This document shows positions 19,022 through 28,663 of a DNA stretch of 64,000 bases, one piece after another. Made by a program: the position numbers and the translations under genes. Position 1 is the first letter of the stretch; each line of letters begins with the position of its first letter. Location of the stretch: positions 558,001-622,000 of the forward strand of contig CANNGN010000002.1 in NCBI GenBank assembly GCA_947504195.1. Reading direction: 5' to 3'. Below the pieces are notes generated by a model. That model was given only the letters and a program-made list of their open reading frames with translations, did not search any database and had not been told where the DNA came from. This DNA is from an uncultured Vibrio sp. (GTDB taxonomy: Bacteria; Pseudomonadota; Gammaproteobacteria; Enterobacterales; Vibrionaceae).

Positions 19022-20272
19022 ATGAAAATAATTAACGCTCGCTTACGTCATTCCGATGGACTCCATACAATAGAATGCGAACAAGGACGCTTCACTAACA
19101 TCATACCACAATCTGCAACCATCAATGACGAATGTGATATCGATGCTAAGCAACAATTAATGTGTTCGCCATTTGTCGAACCTCATATTCATCTCGATGC
19201 GGTACTCACCGCTGGGGAACCGCGTTGGAACAAAAGTGGAACTCTATTTGAGGGGATTGAGTGTTGGGCAGAGCGCAAACAGATGTTGGACGAAGCGGAT
19301 GTACAGTCACGTGTTCTTAAAGCAGCAGAACTACTCATATCAAATGGTGTTCAGCACGTTAGAACTCATGTCGATGTCACTGATCCAAGTCTCACCGCAT
19401 TAAAAGCGATTGTTCCTCTCAAAGATAAACTTGCGCCGTTTATCGATCTTCAAATCGTCGCATTTCCTCAAGAAGGCATTTTGTCCTTTCCCAATGGTAA
19501 AGAGTTAATGGAACAAGCTCTGGAAATTGGTGCTGATGTCGTTGGAGGCATTCCTCATTTTGAATTCACCAGAGAGTATGGTGTCGACTCGATGCGCTGG
19601 GTGGTTGATTTAGCCAAGAAACACAACAAGCTCGTTGATGTCCATTGCGACGAAATTGACGACGGTAACTCTCGTTTCCTTGAGGTATTAGCCACAGCCG
19701 CATTAGAAACAGGCATGACATCAAAAGTCACCGCGAGTCATACGGTTGCCATGCATTCCTACAACAATGCTTATTGCTCCAAATTATTCCGTTTATTGAA
19801 GATGTCGGGCATTAACTTTGTGTCTTGCCCGACCGAGAATATTCACCTTCAAGGAAGGTTCGATACCTTTCCTAAGCGCCGTGGGATCACAAGAGTCAAA
19901 GAGTTACGCAATGCAGGTATTAACGTTGCACTTGCGCAAGATTCAATTCAAGACCCTTGGTATAGTTTGGGGAATGGAAAACTGTTGCGACAAGTTGACT
20001 TTGCTCTACACGCTTGTCATATGATGGGCTACGATGATTTTAAAACAGGCCTCGACTTTATTACCGACAATGGCGCAAAGGTGATGAACATCGACCAAAG
20101 CTACGGTATTGAAGTTGGAAAGCCCGCTAACTTTATCATCTTACAAGGCGCTAACGACGTCGAAGTGATACGAGAGCAGTCTGAAGTATTATGGTCAGTG
20201 AGAAACGGTGACGTAATCCTAAAACGAGAACCGGCTATAGTGACTCAATGCCCAAGTTTTGAGGCATCTTAA
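19022..20272 (+). CDS. codA: Cytosine deaminase CodA
   Basis: The 416-residue cytoplasmic amidohydrolase converts cytosine to uracil and ammonia. The metal-binding HxH lies in FVEPHIHLD, and the substrate-side segment RTHVDVTDPS is present. VDVHCDEIDD matches the third metal His and the catalytic Glu region. TASHTVAMHSYN and the metal Asp in LAQDSIQDPW complete the active site. Length and order match E. coli CodA (about 427 residues). It is the last gene of the codB operon. Confidence 0.94.
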   Translation: MKIINARLRHSDGLHTIECEQGRFTNIIPQSATINDECDIDAKQQLMCSPFVEPHIHLDAVLTAGEPRWNKSGTLFEGIECWAERKQMLDEADVQSRVLKAAELLISNGVQHVRTHVDVTDPSLTALKAIVPLKDKLAPFIDLQIVAFPQEGILSFPNGKELMEQALEIGADVVGGIPHFEFTREYGVDSMRWVVDLAKKHNKLVDVHCDEIDDGNSRFLEVLATAALETGMTSKVTASHTVAMHSYNNAYCSKLFRLLKMSGINFVSCPTENIHLQGRFDTFPKRRGITRVKELRNAGINVALAQDSIQDPWYSLGNGKLLRQVDFALHACHMMGYDDFKTGLDFITDNGAKVMNIDQSYGIEVGKPANFIILQGANDVEVIREQSEVLWSVRNGDVILKREPAIVTQCPSFEAS

Positions 20273-20314
20273 CGTTCATTAAAGGGGCTTAAGTAAACTA
20301 AGGTTCTTTAACAC

Positions 20315-21274
20315 TTAACGACTTAAGCCTTCATCTTGCTGTGCTTGAATAGCATCAATGATGTTATCAACGTACCCATCGCATGAATGGATTTCGTTCT
20401 CGTTAGACGGCATAACAATAGGTTCACCGACGTGATAGAGATTGATGATAGAGTCAAACTTTGGAACAACATCTAAGTCATTTACCACACGATTGATCGC
20501 GATCTTATCGGAAAAATAGTCGGAAAACTCTTTAGTTCCAATTGGTGGTGCACCAAACGAATATACCTTCATAATATCAGGATTCACGCCTAACTCATGT
20601 AAATAACAGCTTGCAAGTGTCGCTAACGCCCCACCCAAACTGTGACCAACAAAAACAATCTTTGTCGTTTCATTTAAGGTTTTTACATCTTTTAAAAGTT
20701 GGCTTAACATTAAGTTGTTTGAACGCGCTTTTTTACTTTTTAAAGAACGAAAAAACAGTTTAAAAGCACCGTAAAACCCTTGATGCACCCGTCCTCGACT
20801 TAAGAAATCGACCCCTTGAAAAGTCGCATTTGTCATCCAGTCTTGTGGTTTATTTGAACCTTGGAACACCACAACGATTAAACGCTTATTGGTTTGTTTA
20901 TCGATCTTACTTAAATACAAAAACTGAAGGTCGACGACACTTTTCTTACCTTTAAAATAAACATAGAGTTGATGCAAAAAACCCCGACTCAACATCCCTT
21001 TATGACTGGCTGTTGAATGGTAGTAATACGTATCAAAATCGTAATGACGTGCGAGCGTTGTTTTCACCATTTCTTCTTGTGAATACATTAAACACGCAAG
21101 CTTGGCGAGAGGAAGTGCGCCTAAAAAATTAAACTTATTATCAAAAGAGACCGCCATCTTAGTGGGCAATCCGTTACGCTCTAACTTAACTTTCCACGCT
21201 AATTGGATCGAATTTTTTAGAATAATTTTAAAAGTAGGAAATGGAGGAATGATATTATAAGCGACCGGAACCAC
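20315..21274 (-). CDS. Class 3 lipase-family protein; N-terminus uncertain (may begin at 21448)
   Basis: An alpha/beta-hydrolase with the nucleophile elbow VGHSLGGALA, an Asp in VVNDLDVVPKF and a His in NLYHVGEP, so a complete lipase-3 triad. The first standard start in frame is GTG 21274. However, the frame stays open upstream to the apeR end, and the intervening 58 codons look like real protein (for example IHIISFPNCEPCALGD). A strong AAAGGGGA lies 8 nt before an ATC at 21448. Translation from there would give 377 residues. It is last in the APE operon, directly downstream of apeR. A role in trimming or releasing an acyl-linked pigment is only inference. It has no obvious signal peptide. 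Confidence 0.75.
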   Translation of the reverse strand: MVPVAYNIIPPFPTFKIILKNSIQLAWKVKLERNGLPTKMAVSFDNKFNFLGALPLAKLACLMYSQEEMVKTTLARHYDFDTYYYHSTASHKGMLSRGFLHQLYVYFKGKKSVVDLQFLYLSKIDKQTNKRLIVVVFQGSNKPQDWMTNATFQGVDFLSRGRVHQGFYGAFKLFFRSLKSKKARSNNLMLSQLLKDVKTLNETTKIVFVGHSLGGALATLASCYLHELGVNPDIMKVYSFGAPPIGTKEFSDYFSDKIAINRVVNDLDVVPKFDSIINLYHVGEPIVMPSNENEIHSCDGYVDNIIDAIQAQQDEGLSR

Positions 21275-21479
21275 GAGTTTATCATCTTCTAGCTCGATGG
21301 TATCTTTGTTAACCCAGTTACCTTGCTGGTCGAGGATTTCAATTTCACTACCCGCTATTTCAGAAGGAAAAAGATCCCCAAGCGCACACGGTTCACAATT
21401 GGGGAACGAAATAATATGAATGCCTTCATCTAGTTTGTTCGTATAGATTTCACTTTCCCCTTTACGCCGAATTTCACGG

Positions 21480-22706
21480 TTATAGTCGTTTAAAAATCAG
21501 TGATGTATTGATACCACCAAACGCAAAGTTATTGGTCATAACATATTCACAAGACATACTTCGGCCCTCAGACTTAATGTAGTCTAAGTCGCCACAACGA
21601 CTATCCACCGAATTAAGGTTTAACGTTGGCGCAAACCAATCTTGATTCATCATGTTGATGGTCAACCATGCTTCGACAGCACCACATGCACCTAATGTAT
21701 GACCAAAATAGCTTTTCAAACTTGAAATTGGCATACGGCTACCGAAGACATTAAATGTCGCGTTAGTTTCTGCAATATCCCCTAATTCCGTTGCCGTTCC
21801 ATGACCATTCACATAACCAATTTGTTCAGGTTTTAGGTTTGCGTCCTTAAGCGCCATTTCCATACAACGTTGCATGGTCTCCGCTCTTGGTTGGGTAACA
21901 TGGGCCGCATCACAGTTTGTCGCAAAACCAACGAGTTCCGCAATGGGCTTAACTCCACGCGCCATGGCATGTTCATAATCTTCTAAAATAAGGGAGCCAG
22001 CACCTTCACCAATAACTAAGCCATCGCGGTCTTGGTCGTAAGGTCTAGGACTTAGGTGAGGCTGATCATTGTATTGGCTAGTGGCAAATAACGTATCAAA
22101 CACCGCGGCTTCGGTTGGACATAGCTCCTCTGCTCCACCAGCAACCATTGCTTTTTGAATTCCAAACTTGATTGCTTCGTAGGAATAGCCAATGGCTTGA
22201 GAACCCGATGTACATGCCGATGAGGTTGGAATAACCCGTCCACGTAGCCCAAAAAAGAGTCCAGTGTTAACAACAGTAGTATGCGACATCATTGCCACAT
22301 AAGTGTTTGCATTTATGTTACGAGTGCTGTGATCTAAGAGCATTGTCGCAAACGCAGATACCGGGCCGGTGCTACCAGTCGATGAGCCAAATGCTATCCC
22401 TGTTGATCCGTCAGTTAAAACATCTTCACCAATCAACCCCGCCTGCTCAAGGGCATATTCGGTAGCTCTTGTTGATAACAAAGAAACTCGCCCCATGGAG
22501 CGAATACGTTTACGTGTATAATGCTTTGGCAGTTCGAAATTTTGTATTGGGGCAGCAAGGCGAGTTTGCAGCCCATCGTACTTATCCCATTCATCCATCG
22601 TGACGACAGCATTTTTATATTGACGTAAACCATTCCATACCGTTGAAAGGTCTTCGCCTAGTGCTGTAACACCCGCCATTCCGGTGACGACAACTCTATT
22701 CGTCAT
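21480..22706 (-). CDS. apeR: 3-oxoacyl-ACP synthase ApeR (FabF-like)
   Basis: The 408-residue condensing enzyme has the KAS triad: Cys in TSSACTSGSQAIG, His in NGHGTATELGD and His in FGHTLGACG. In aryl polyene clusters ApeR is one of the ketosynthases. Its chain-extension contribution is thought to overlap with the ApeO/ApeC pair. The start ATG shares bases with the ApeQ stop (end-to-start at 22706), indicating translational coupling. Confidence 0.9.
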   Translation of the reverse strand: MTNRVVVTGMAGVTALGEDLSTVWNGLRQYKNAVVTMDEWDKYDGLQTRLAAPIQNFELPKHYTRKRIRSMGRVSLLSTRATEYALEQAGLIGEDVLTDGSTGIAFGSSTGSTGPVSAFATMLLDHSTRNINANTYVAMMSHTTVVNTGLFFGLRGRVIPTSSACTSGSQAIGYSYEAIKFGIQKAMVAGGAEELCPTEAAVFDTLFATSQYNDQPHLSPRPYDQDRDGLVIGEGAGSLILEDYEHAMARGVKPIAELVGFATNCDAAHVTQPRAETMQRCMEMALKDANLKPEQIGYVNGHGTATELGDIAETNATFNVFGSRMPISSLKSYFGHTLGACGAVEAWLTINMMNQDWFAPTLNLNSVDSRCGDLDYIKSEGRSMSCEYVMTNNFAFGGINTSLIFKRL

Positions 22707-23455
22707 TAATACAAACCTCCATTGATACCAATTACCTGACGGTTAATATAACTCGCATTCTCAGACATCAAAAATGCGGCTAACTCTGCAACCTCTTCTG
22801 GTTTACCCATTCGCTGAACCGGGATCTGAGGCATGACTCTATCGACAACATGCTGCTCTACCATTCCTGTGTCGATTAAACCTGGTGAAATACAGTTAAC
22901 CGTAATTTGCCTACGTTTGTTACTCAATTCTAATGCTAGTGCTTTGGTTGCCCCAATAATTCCAGCCTTGGCGGCAGAATAATTGACTTGCCCACGATTT
23001 CCGATTTGACCGCTTAATGATGACAACGTAATGATTCTACCCTGCTTTAGTCCAATCATAGGCATAATCAGTGGGTGTATGACGTTATAAAAGCTGTCTA
23101 AATTTGTATGGACAACACCACGCCACTCATCACTTGTCATAGATGGAAATGCATTGTCGTTAGACATACCCGCGTTATTGACCACACCATAATAGCCGCC
23201 ATATTGTTCAATTTGGTCTTCGATAATCGCTTTACACTCTGCTTGATCAGCGATGTCAAATTGTACAATACGACATTGACCACCTTTGGCTTGAATTAGC
23301 TCCGCGGTCTCTTGAGCGCCTTGCTGATCGCGACCATAGTGAATGGTAACAATGAAATCATCTTCTGCTAATCTCATCGCAATAGCTCGACCGATACCTT
23401 TACTTGCACCAGTAACCAACACATTTTTCATATTCTCTAACAGCCTATTACTCAT
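22706..23455 (-). CDS. apeQ: 3-oxoacyl-ACP reductase ApeQ (FabG-like SDR)
   Basis: A short-chain dehydrogenase with the nucleotide motif VTGASKGIGRAIA, NNAGMS, the catalytic Ser in TLSSLSG and the YxxxK motif NYSAAKAG. It reduces the beta-keto group of the growing polyene on the ACP, using NADPH. The frame overlaps apeP by 8 bp. FabG-like proteins usually begin at MKNVLVTG, which corresponds to an alternative ATG at 23431. I cannot decide between the two starts. Confidence 0.9.
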   Translation of the reverse strand: MSNRLLENMKNVLVTGASKGIGRAIAMRLAEDDFIVTIHYGRDQQGAQETAELIQAKGGQCRIVQFDIADQAECKAIIEDQIEQYGGYYGVVNNAGMSNDNAFPSMTSDEWRGVVHTNLDSFYNVIHPLIMPMIGLKQGRIITLSSLSGQIGNRGQVNYSAAKAGIIGATKALALELSNKRRQITVNCISPGLIDTGMVEQHVVDRVMPQIPVQRMGKPEEVAELAAFLMSENASYINRQVIGINGGLY

Positions 23456-23915
23456 TATTATTCATTGCGCTTAACATGCTATCTGAAGCGATAACGGTAT
23501 TGACCTGACCAGATGCAATCGTTTCTTCGGCTTCATCACAAATAACACATTGGTACACCGCCATGTTTTCATCTCGTATTAATTCAGTCGCACAAATCCG
23601 ATATCGTTTACCTTTAGTAAAACACCCAGAATTATGCTGATAACGCCTCGCCCCTAACAAAAAGCCTATTGGTGGTTTTTCACCGTCTGCAGACGCTTCG
23701 ATTCCGCCTAATGCCGCCACCGACTGAGCCATGTATTCTATTCCAACTTGGCCAGGGACGCCGTTGAGTTCATCATCAAAAAGAAAACTGCTTTCATTAA
23801 TGATGACCTCACATGTTATCGATGTATTTGTATGTTCAACGACCCTATCCAATAGAACCATCGGGGCACTATGAGGAAGAAGTTGTTCGATCGCAGGGTA
23901 TAATTTTGAATTCAT
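23448..23915 (-). CDS. apeP: Hotdog-fold 3-hydroxyacyl-ACP dehydratase ApeP
   Basis: The 155-residue hotdog protein has an N-terminal LLPHSAPMVLLDRVV motif with the catalytic-type His. The central helix PGQVGIEYMAQSVAALGG and GFLLGARRY follow. In APE synthesis ApeP works with ApeI to dehydrate 3-hydroxyacyl intermediates and create the conjugated double bonds. It lies between the ketosynthase ApeO and the reductase ApeQ, as in known APE clusters. Confidence 0.88.
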   Translation of the reverse strand: MNSKLYPAIEQLLPHSAPMVLLDRVVEHTNTSITCEVIINESSFLFDDELNGVPGQVGIEYMAQSVAALGGIEASADGEKPPIGFLLGARRYQHNSGCFTKGKRYRICATELIRDENMAVYQCVICDEAEETIASGQVNTVIASDSMLSAMNNNE

Positions 23916-23919
23916 GATA

Positions 23920-25101
23920 CTACAGTGTTTTCTTTATAATAAGTGAGACGTTATTGCCACCAAACGCAAAGGAATTTGATAATACCACTTTTGGCTCAAC
24001 GATGAGTTCTTCTTCAACAAGTTGAATTTGTGGAATATTTATATCCACCTTTCGTTGTGAAGGCCATTGTTTGGGTAACGGTTCGTCGGGATGTCTAAGA
24101 ATTAAACAACCAATAGCGATCTCCACAGCACCAGCGGCGCCTAAACAGTGCCCAGTTAAAGCTTTAGTAGAACTAACGGGGATCGACGTTGAAAATAGAT
24201 CTGAGATTGCTTTACTTTCCATCGCATCATTTTGTTGAGTTGAAGTGCCATGGGCATTGATATAGTCCACCTGCTCTGTCGAACATTGCGCATTAGCTAG
24301 TGCTTGTTGCATTGAATCGTACGCACCAGATCCACAAGGTAGTGGGCTCGAAAGGTGATGAGCGTCAGACGATTCTCCATAACCAGCAAGTTCAATGTCA
24401 CTCTTATCAGCGGTTAAAATAAATAATGCGCCGCCCTCACCAACATTGATCCCTTTTCGATCTGGGTCAAATGGCCTGCAAGGCTCGCTAGAAACTTGTT
24501 CAATAGAATCAAAGCCATTTACGGTAAGATGGCACAAAGTATCAACACCACCACAGATAACAGCGTCGCATATTCCACTTTGAATCAATTTCGCAGCACT
24601 AATGAACGCTCTCGAAGATGAAGTGCATGCGGTAGATACCGAATAAATCGGGCCCGTTGCTCCTGCTAATGAGGCGACAACTTGAGAAACATCGCCCATC
24701 TCTTGATGCTGATAAGTATAATCTTGTGGAAACTCCCCAGTTCTAACTTTTTCAGCAATCTGTTGTTCTGTTTTTTCGATACCTGATGTACTTGAACCAA
24801 TGACCACGCCAATTCGATGTGACGCATAACGCTGGCGAAGTTTTGTCAAACTCGGTTCGAGTTCACTGCATAAAAAACTCGCTAACTGGTTATTGCGATT
24901 GTTAACAATTGATGCATCATTAACATCATCGAGTTCGTGAGTAATCGTCGCAACATAGGCTTCTCTTCCTGAATACAACACTTCTTTCCAAGGCTTTAGA
25001 CCTGGGGCGAGACCAGTACGCATGTTATGTAAAATAGTATTGCTTTCGTAGCCGATGGCACAACTCACAGCCATATCTTCAATATAGACATGTTTACTCA
25101 T
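23920..25101 (-). CDS. apeO: 3-oxoacyl-ACP synthase ApeO
   Basis: The 393-residue ketosynthase has the active-site Cys in VSTACTSSSRAF, His in NAHGTSTQQND and His in TGHCLGAAGAVEI. ApeO forms the catalytic half of a KS/chain-length-factor heterodimer with ApeC in the characterised Xenorhabdus system. Its start overlaps the end of apeN by 8 bp. Confidence 0.9.
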   Translation of the reverse strand: MSKHVYIEDMAVSCAIGYESNTILHNMRTGLAPGLKPWKEVLYSGREAYVATITHELDDVNDASIVNNRNNQLASFLCSELEPSLTKLRQRYASHRIGVVIGSSTSGIEKTEQQIAEKVRTGEFPQDYTYQHQEMGDVSQVVASLAGATGPIYSVSTACTSSSRAFISAAKLIQSGICDAVICGGVDTLCHLTVNGFDSIEQVSSEPCRPFDPDRKGINVGEGGALFILTADKSDIELAGYGESSDAHHLSSPLPCGSGAYDSMQQALANAQCSTEQVDYINAHGTSTQQNDAMESKAISDLFSTSIPVSSTKALTGHCLGAAGAVEIAIGCLILRHPDEPLPKQWPSQRKVDINIPQIQLVEEELIVEPKVVLSNSFAFGGNNVSLIIKKTL

Positions 25102-25699
25102 ACCTAGATTCCCACTGCAGTGTTGTTAATTGGTAGCCAATATTTGCATCGTGATGGTAGACATCAATGATTCCATTTTGATTACGGTGGTCTTTATATT
25201 TTATCGTCATGGTTTGGTTTTGGTCACCGCCTACAAATTGGCGAACTTCTCCATCACGAACTAATACCCAATCTTTTGATGTTAGTAATGGCTTTAAAGA
25301 CGTCGAAGGCCAAAGTGCGAGCATAATATCTTGTATGATTCGTTGCGCATCGATTCCTTTCGCTTCAATCGGCAGCTTAGAGTCGAGGTCTAACACCTCA
25401 CCGTTCCAAGAAAGCGTAAAAGCTGGCAGCGAGAATCCGGTCAATGCTACCAATGTAACACCGCTAGGATTCACTTCTAGAATCATTCGCAAGCGATGTT
25501 GTTGACCGTCATATTCGACGTCCATTAGTTGCTGAGTTATTAGCTCTCCATGATATGATTCAGGACTCAGCAGTACTAGCTTGTCTTCAGTTGTGGTATC
25601 CGATGACAGTGTCTGATTAAAGGTCGATTGAGATGAAGAACATCCGGCAAGACCTAACAAAAGACCAACCAATATACTGCTAACTATTCTATTCTTCAT
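25094..25699 (-). CDS. apeN: ApeN-type lipoprotein (DUF3261-like)
   Basis: The product of about 201 residues has a lipoprotein signal peptide with lipobox LAGC at residues 16-19. I place the start at ATG 25699 because AGGAG lies 5 nt upstream. The longer frame from 25762 would bury the signal peptide. It overlaps the end of apeM by 11 bp. The family sits next to ApeM and the LolA-like ApeL in APE clusters. It is thought to help deliver the pigment to the outer membrane; the exact role is unknown. Confidence 0.82.
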   Translation of the reverse strand: MKNRIVSSILVGLLLGLAGCSSSQSTFNQTLSSDTTTEDKLVLLSPESYHGELITQQLMDVEYDGQQHRLRMILEVNPSGVTLVALTGFSLPAFTLSWNGEVLDLDSKLPIEAKGIDAQRIIQDIMLALWPSTSLKPLLTSKDWVLVRDGEVRQFVGGDQNQTMTIKYKDHRNQNGIIDVYHHDANIGYQLTTLQWESRYE

Positions 25700-28007
25700 T
25701 GGAACTCCTAGTGACAAGAACCATGGGTGCAACCAGCCAGCAAGATAGAATTCCAATCCCAATCGTCATACCAAAACTGGAGATCGCATAGTTGCTCGAC
25801 AACGCCATTAAACCAAAAGAGAGTAACGAGCTAATCCCCGCAATAAATACCGCCAAAATAGTATGTTCTGCTTCGCCATGACAAAGCAAAAATACACAGT
25901 AATCGATCCCAATACCAAAAATCAAAAAAAGGCCGAGTACATTAAAAAGCGTAATTGGTAACCCTAACGCAGCCGGCAACGTCGCGGCGAGTACGACGGC
26001 TAATATGGGAGGAAGGATAAGCCTTAATAGGTTTTTACGCCCAAAATATCCAAAAATAAAAATGATCACCAAACCAATGGCAACGCCCAACAATTTGGTT
26101 ACGTGCTCACGATATTCACCCAATAGATTGCCGATATCATCAACATAATTAAGGTAGAACTGATTCTCGCTCAATACATCAGAATCAATATTTGCTTTGA
26201 GCCCGTCGAGCATAGTTAATGAAAAGAATCCACCTTCTGGTAATTCACCGATCAACCGAGGCATACCTGCTTGGTCATTAAGCTTATCGAGCGGAACAAA
26301 CGGCATCAGTTGTGGAACTTGATTCATTCCCGCTCGCGTAGCTAAGTAAGCTCCTTGTTGATCAAGCAGCGCCTTATAAAGGTTCCAATTTTCAGTTTGA
26401 CGTTTTATTGAAGGAACCCATTGTGTTGATGACGTGTACCCAGTCAGTGTTCCTTGATCGATAAGAATATTCAAATTCGCAGTTAAACGTTCTTCATCTT
26501 GTGCGATTTGTTGTAAGTCGTCACCAATCGTTATGATCCAATCTGAACCGCTTTTCGAACCAAACAATTGTTTGATATAGGCTTCCTCTTGAACAAGCTG
26601 TTGCTCTGGAGACTGCAAAATTCGAACATCATCATTCGAATAACCACGGAACATGGCAACCACGGCAATCACGGCACATAACGCGACAACAGCCCCGATA
26701 TATTTCGGTTTAAAATACTGTGTAACGAAACGCGTTAATTGATGAGCAACGATAATTGCACGGTTAGAGTGTTTAACTTGGCCAAACGCCGGATAAAATA
26801 GCAAAACAGTGGCAAGAGCCCCCATCAAACCAAATGCGGAAAATACAGCCAATTGATTCAATATCGGAAGATTGGCAAAAAACAAACAGCCATATGCAAT
26901 TATCGAACTCACCATTCCGACAATTAAAGCAGGCCTAAGTTTTCTTCCTACCTCGGCGCTATGGGTATGATCGGAACAACATACCTGATAGCTAAGATAA
27001 TGAAACGCGTAATCGAACGCCAGACCAATCAAACTACTTCCCATCACCAAGGCGAAGGCATGAACTTGACCAAAGCAGGCTAATGTCGCCGCAAGTCCCA
27101 ATAAAACACCACTGCCCAGAGACAAGATAGTCATACCCAACGGTTTAAACTGAGCAAATAACCACAACACTACGGCGATGATCAACAACAATGCACCGCC
27201 GCCTATTATTGAAATTTCAGCTTGAGCCGATGTCATGGCACTAACTGAATAAAACCCTGCTCCCGTTCGGTAGATGTTGAATTCTTGGTTCGCAATAACA
27301 CCTTCAGAACCCTCTAAGCTAATCTCAGTACTAAAAGTTTGGTGTTTAGCTGTTTTAAGTTCCAAGATAAATTGATTCAACTGAGATATGTCTTCTATCG
27401 CCTCGCTACTGTAAGCACTCTCCACCAAGGACAGTTGAAGCATTATTTGTGTTTTATTATTCAGATGCGCAATCAACATCCCATCTTGATATTCAAATGA
27501 GGATTCACCGACCAGTTCTAAAAGATAGCGTTCAAAGGTCTGCCACGGGTCACTAAGAAAACTCTGGCCATTAATCGCTGCGGGTGAATAAAGGCGCCGT
27601 AATGCATTCTGGCTAAGTTGATCAGACTGACCTTGAGCAATTATCGCCCTATCTTGCTCTGTGATAAGTTGCTGGCGGTGTGAGAACAGTTCAGAGAGGT
27701 AACTTACGCGTTGAGTGCTATCGATAAACTCAATCGTGGGAAATGTTTCAATTCTTGTGATTAGCGCTTGGGAGGTTTGCCGAGCTTCACTATCGCTGTT
27801 CGCTTCAACAACCACTATCAAATCACGTTCAAACACTTTAGTAGCATGGTTAAGTGCGATATCCAAAGCGGGTGTTTTGGTCTCACTGGCAAACATATCA
27901 AACACGCTGGTTTGAACTGTATTACTACCTTGCAGCTTAATAGCACAAAATAGAAGCGCAACGATAAGAATAATGAACCAACTTCTACGCGCTACAACGT
28001 CACGCAT
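25689..28007 (-). CDS. apeM: ApeM, MMPL/RND-family exporter
   Basis: The large inner-membrane protein of about 772 residues has two repeats of one helix, a large periplasmic domain and a bundle of five helices (for example LLLIIAVVLWLFAQF and VLGLFLIFGIGIDYCVFLL). The paired GxxxDY-type motifs GLAFDYAFHYL and GIGIDYCVFL are typical of MMPL proton-driven transporters. It probably moves the APE lipid across or out of the inner membrane. I choose ATG 28007, which shares one base with the ApeL stop (TAATG). A further ATG at 28028 lacks a ribosome-binding site. Confidence 0.88.
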   Translation of the reverse strand: MRDVVARRSWFIILIVALLFCAIKLQGSNTVQTSVFDMFASETKTPALDIALNHATKVFERDLIVVVEANSDSEARQTSQALITRIETFPTIEFIDSTQRVSYLSELFSHRQQLITEQDRAIIAQGQSDQLSQNALRRLYSPAAINGQSFLSDPWQTFERYLLELVGESSFEYQDGMLIAHLNNKTQIMLQLSLVESAYSSEAIEDISQLNQFILELKTAKHQTFSTEISLEGSEGVIANQEFNIYRTGAGFYSVSAMTSAQAEISIIGGGALLLIIAVVLWLFAQFKPLGMTILSLGSGVLLGLAATLACFGQVHAFALVMGSSLIGLAFDYAFHYLSYQVCCSDHTHSAEVGRKLRPALIVGMVSSIIAYGCLFFANLPILNQLAVFSAFGLMGALATVLLFYPAFGQVKHSNRAIIVAHQLTRFVTQYFKPKYIGAVVALCAVIAVVAMFRGYSNDDVRILQSPEQQLVQEEAYIKQLFGSKSGSDWIITIGDDLQQIAQDEERLTANLNILIDQGTLTGYTSSTQWVPSIKRQTENWNLYKALLDQQGAYLATRAGMNQVPQLMPFVPLDKLNDQAGMPRLIGELPEGGFFSLTMLDGLKANIDSDVLSENQFYLNYVDDIGNLLGEYREHVTKLLGVAIGLVIIFIFGYFGRKNLLRLILPPILAVVLAATLPAALGLPITLFNVLGLFLIFGIGIDYCVFLLCHGEAEHTILAVFIAGISSLLSFGLMALSSNYAISSFGMTIGIGILSCWLVAPMVLVTRSSNEE

Positions 28008-28663
28008 TACTCTATGCTCCGCAACCATTTTGCTATATCAGAGACTTCCGATGAAGAGGTCAATTCAATATTGGTTGAGTCACCTGAAACCTCTAGTAAT
28101 CTAACACTATTTAGCTCGCTGTCTTTACCTGATAGCGTGATTAATTCAAAAATACTGTCCAGTGGAGTACTCTTTGGTTTTAGGGTAAGTGACCATTCAG
28201 CATCGTCAGTTGTAAGTATGTCGCTATCATTAACCGCAACATCGAATTGATTCTGCAGATTTGTCACATTCCCCGTCATTAGGCCCGAGAAAATATCCGT
28301 CATCAAGCTAACAACATTTGTTGGGACATTTTGAAGCTTGAGCCCATCACCAGATTTGGTATACAGCTGCTGATTTTTGACCACTAAGAGATCATCAAAA
28401 GGTTGATTTTGCTGCCACACAATTCCGTTATTTGTTTCTAATTCGCCTGCTTCGATAAAGTACTCACCAGAGGAGAGTAATTTCTGACTTAGACCAGAGA
28501 TGTTCTTTTCTTGCAAAAACGTGCCCATTTGTTGAGGCTGACTGCTTACCATCGAAATGATACTCGTTAGCTCGGGGGGCATCTCCTCATCTTTGTCTGC
28601 TAAGGATTCAAATGACGAAAAAGCAAATAGAGAGACCAATAAGTACGGTATCAATCGAGACAT
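28007..28663 (-). CDS. apeL: ApeL, LolA-like outer-membrane lipoprotein carrier
   Basis: The 218-residue periplasmic protein has a signal peptide (RLIPYLLVSLFAFSSFESLA). It shows a LolA-like beta-sheet pattern (SGEYFIEAGELETNNGIVWQ, LLVVKNQQLYTKSG). In APE clusters it is proposed to chaperone the lipid-linked pigment across the periplasm, partnering with ApeM and ApeN. It overlaps apeK by 13 bp. Confidence 0.82.
   Translation of the reverse strand: MSRLIPYLLVSLFAFSSFESLADKDEEMPPELTSIISMVSSQPQQMGTFLQEKNISGLSQKLLSSGEYFIEAGELETNNGIVWQQNQPFDDLLVVKNQQLYTKSGDGLKLQNVPTNVVSLMTDIFSGLMTGNVTNLQNQFDVAVNDSDILTTDDAEWSLTLKPKSTPLDSIFELITLSGKDSELNSVRLLEVSGDSTNIELTSSSEVSDIAKWLRSIE

Noticed and set aside
20284..20330. 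Inverted repeat ggcttaagt/acttaagcc considered as a terminator between codA and the lipase gene
   Set aside because: The loop is too long, there is no T-run and one arm lies inside the lipase coding region.
25700..25762. Longer N-terminus for the ApeN lipoprotein
   Set aside because: It would place 21 residues before a clear lipoprotein signal peptide, and the internal ATG has a strong AGGAG at correct spacing.
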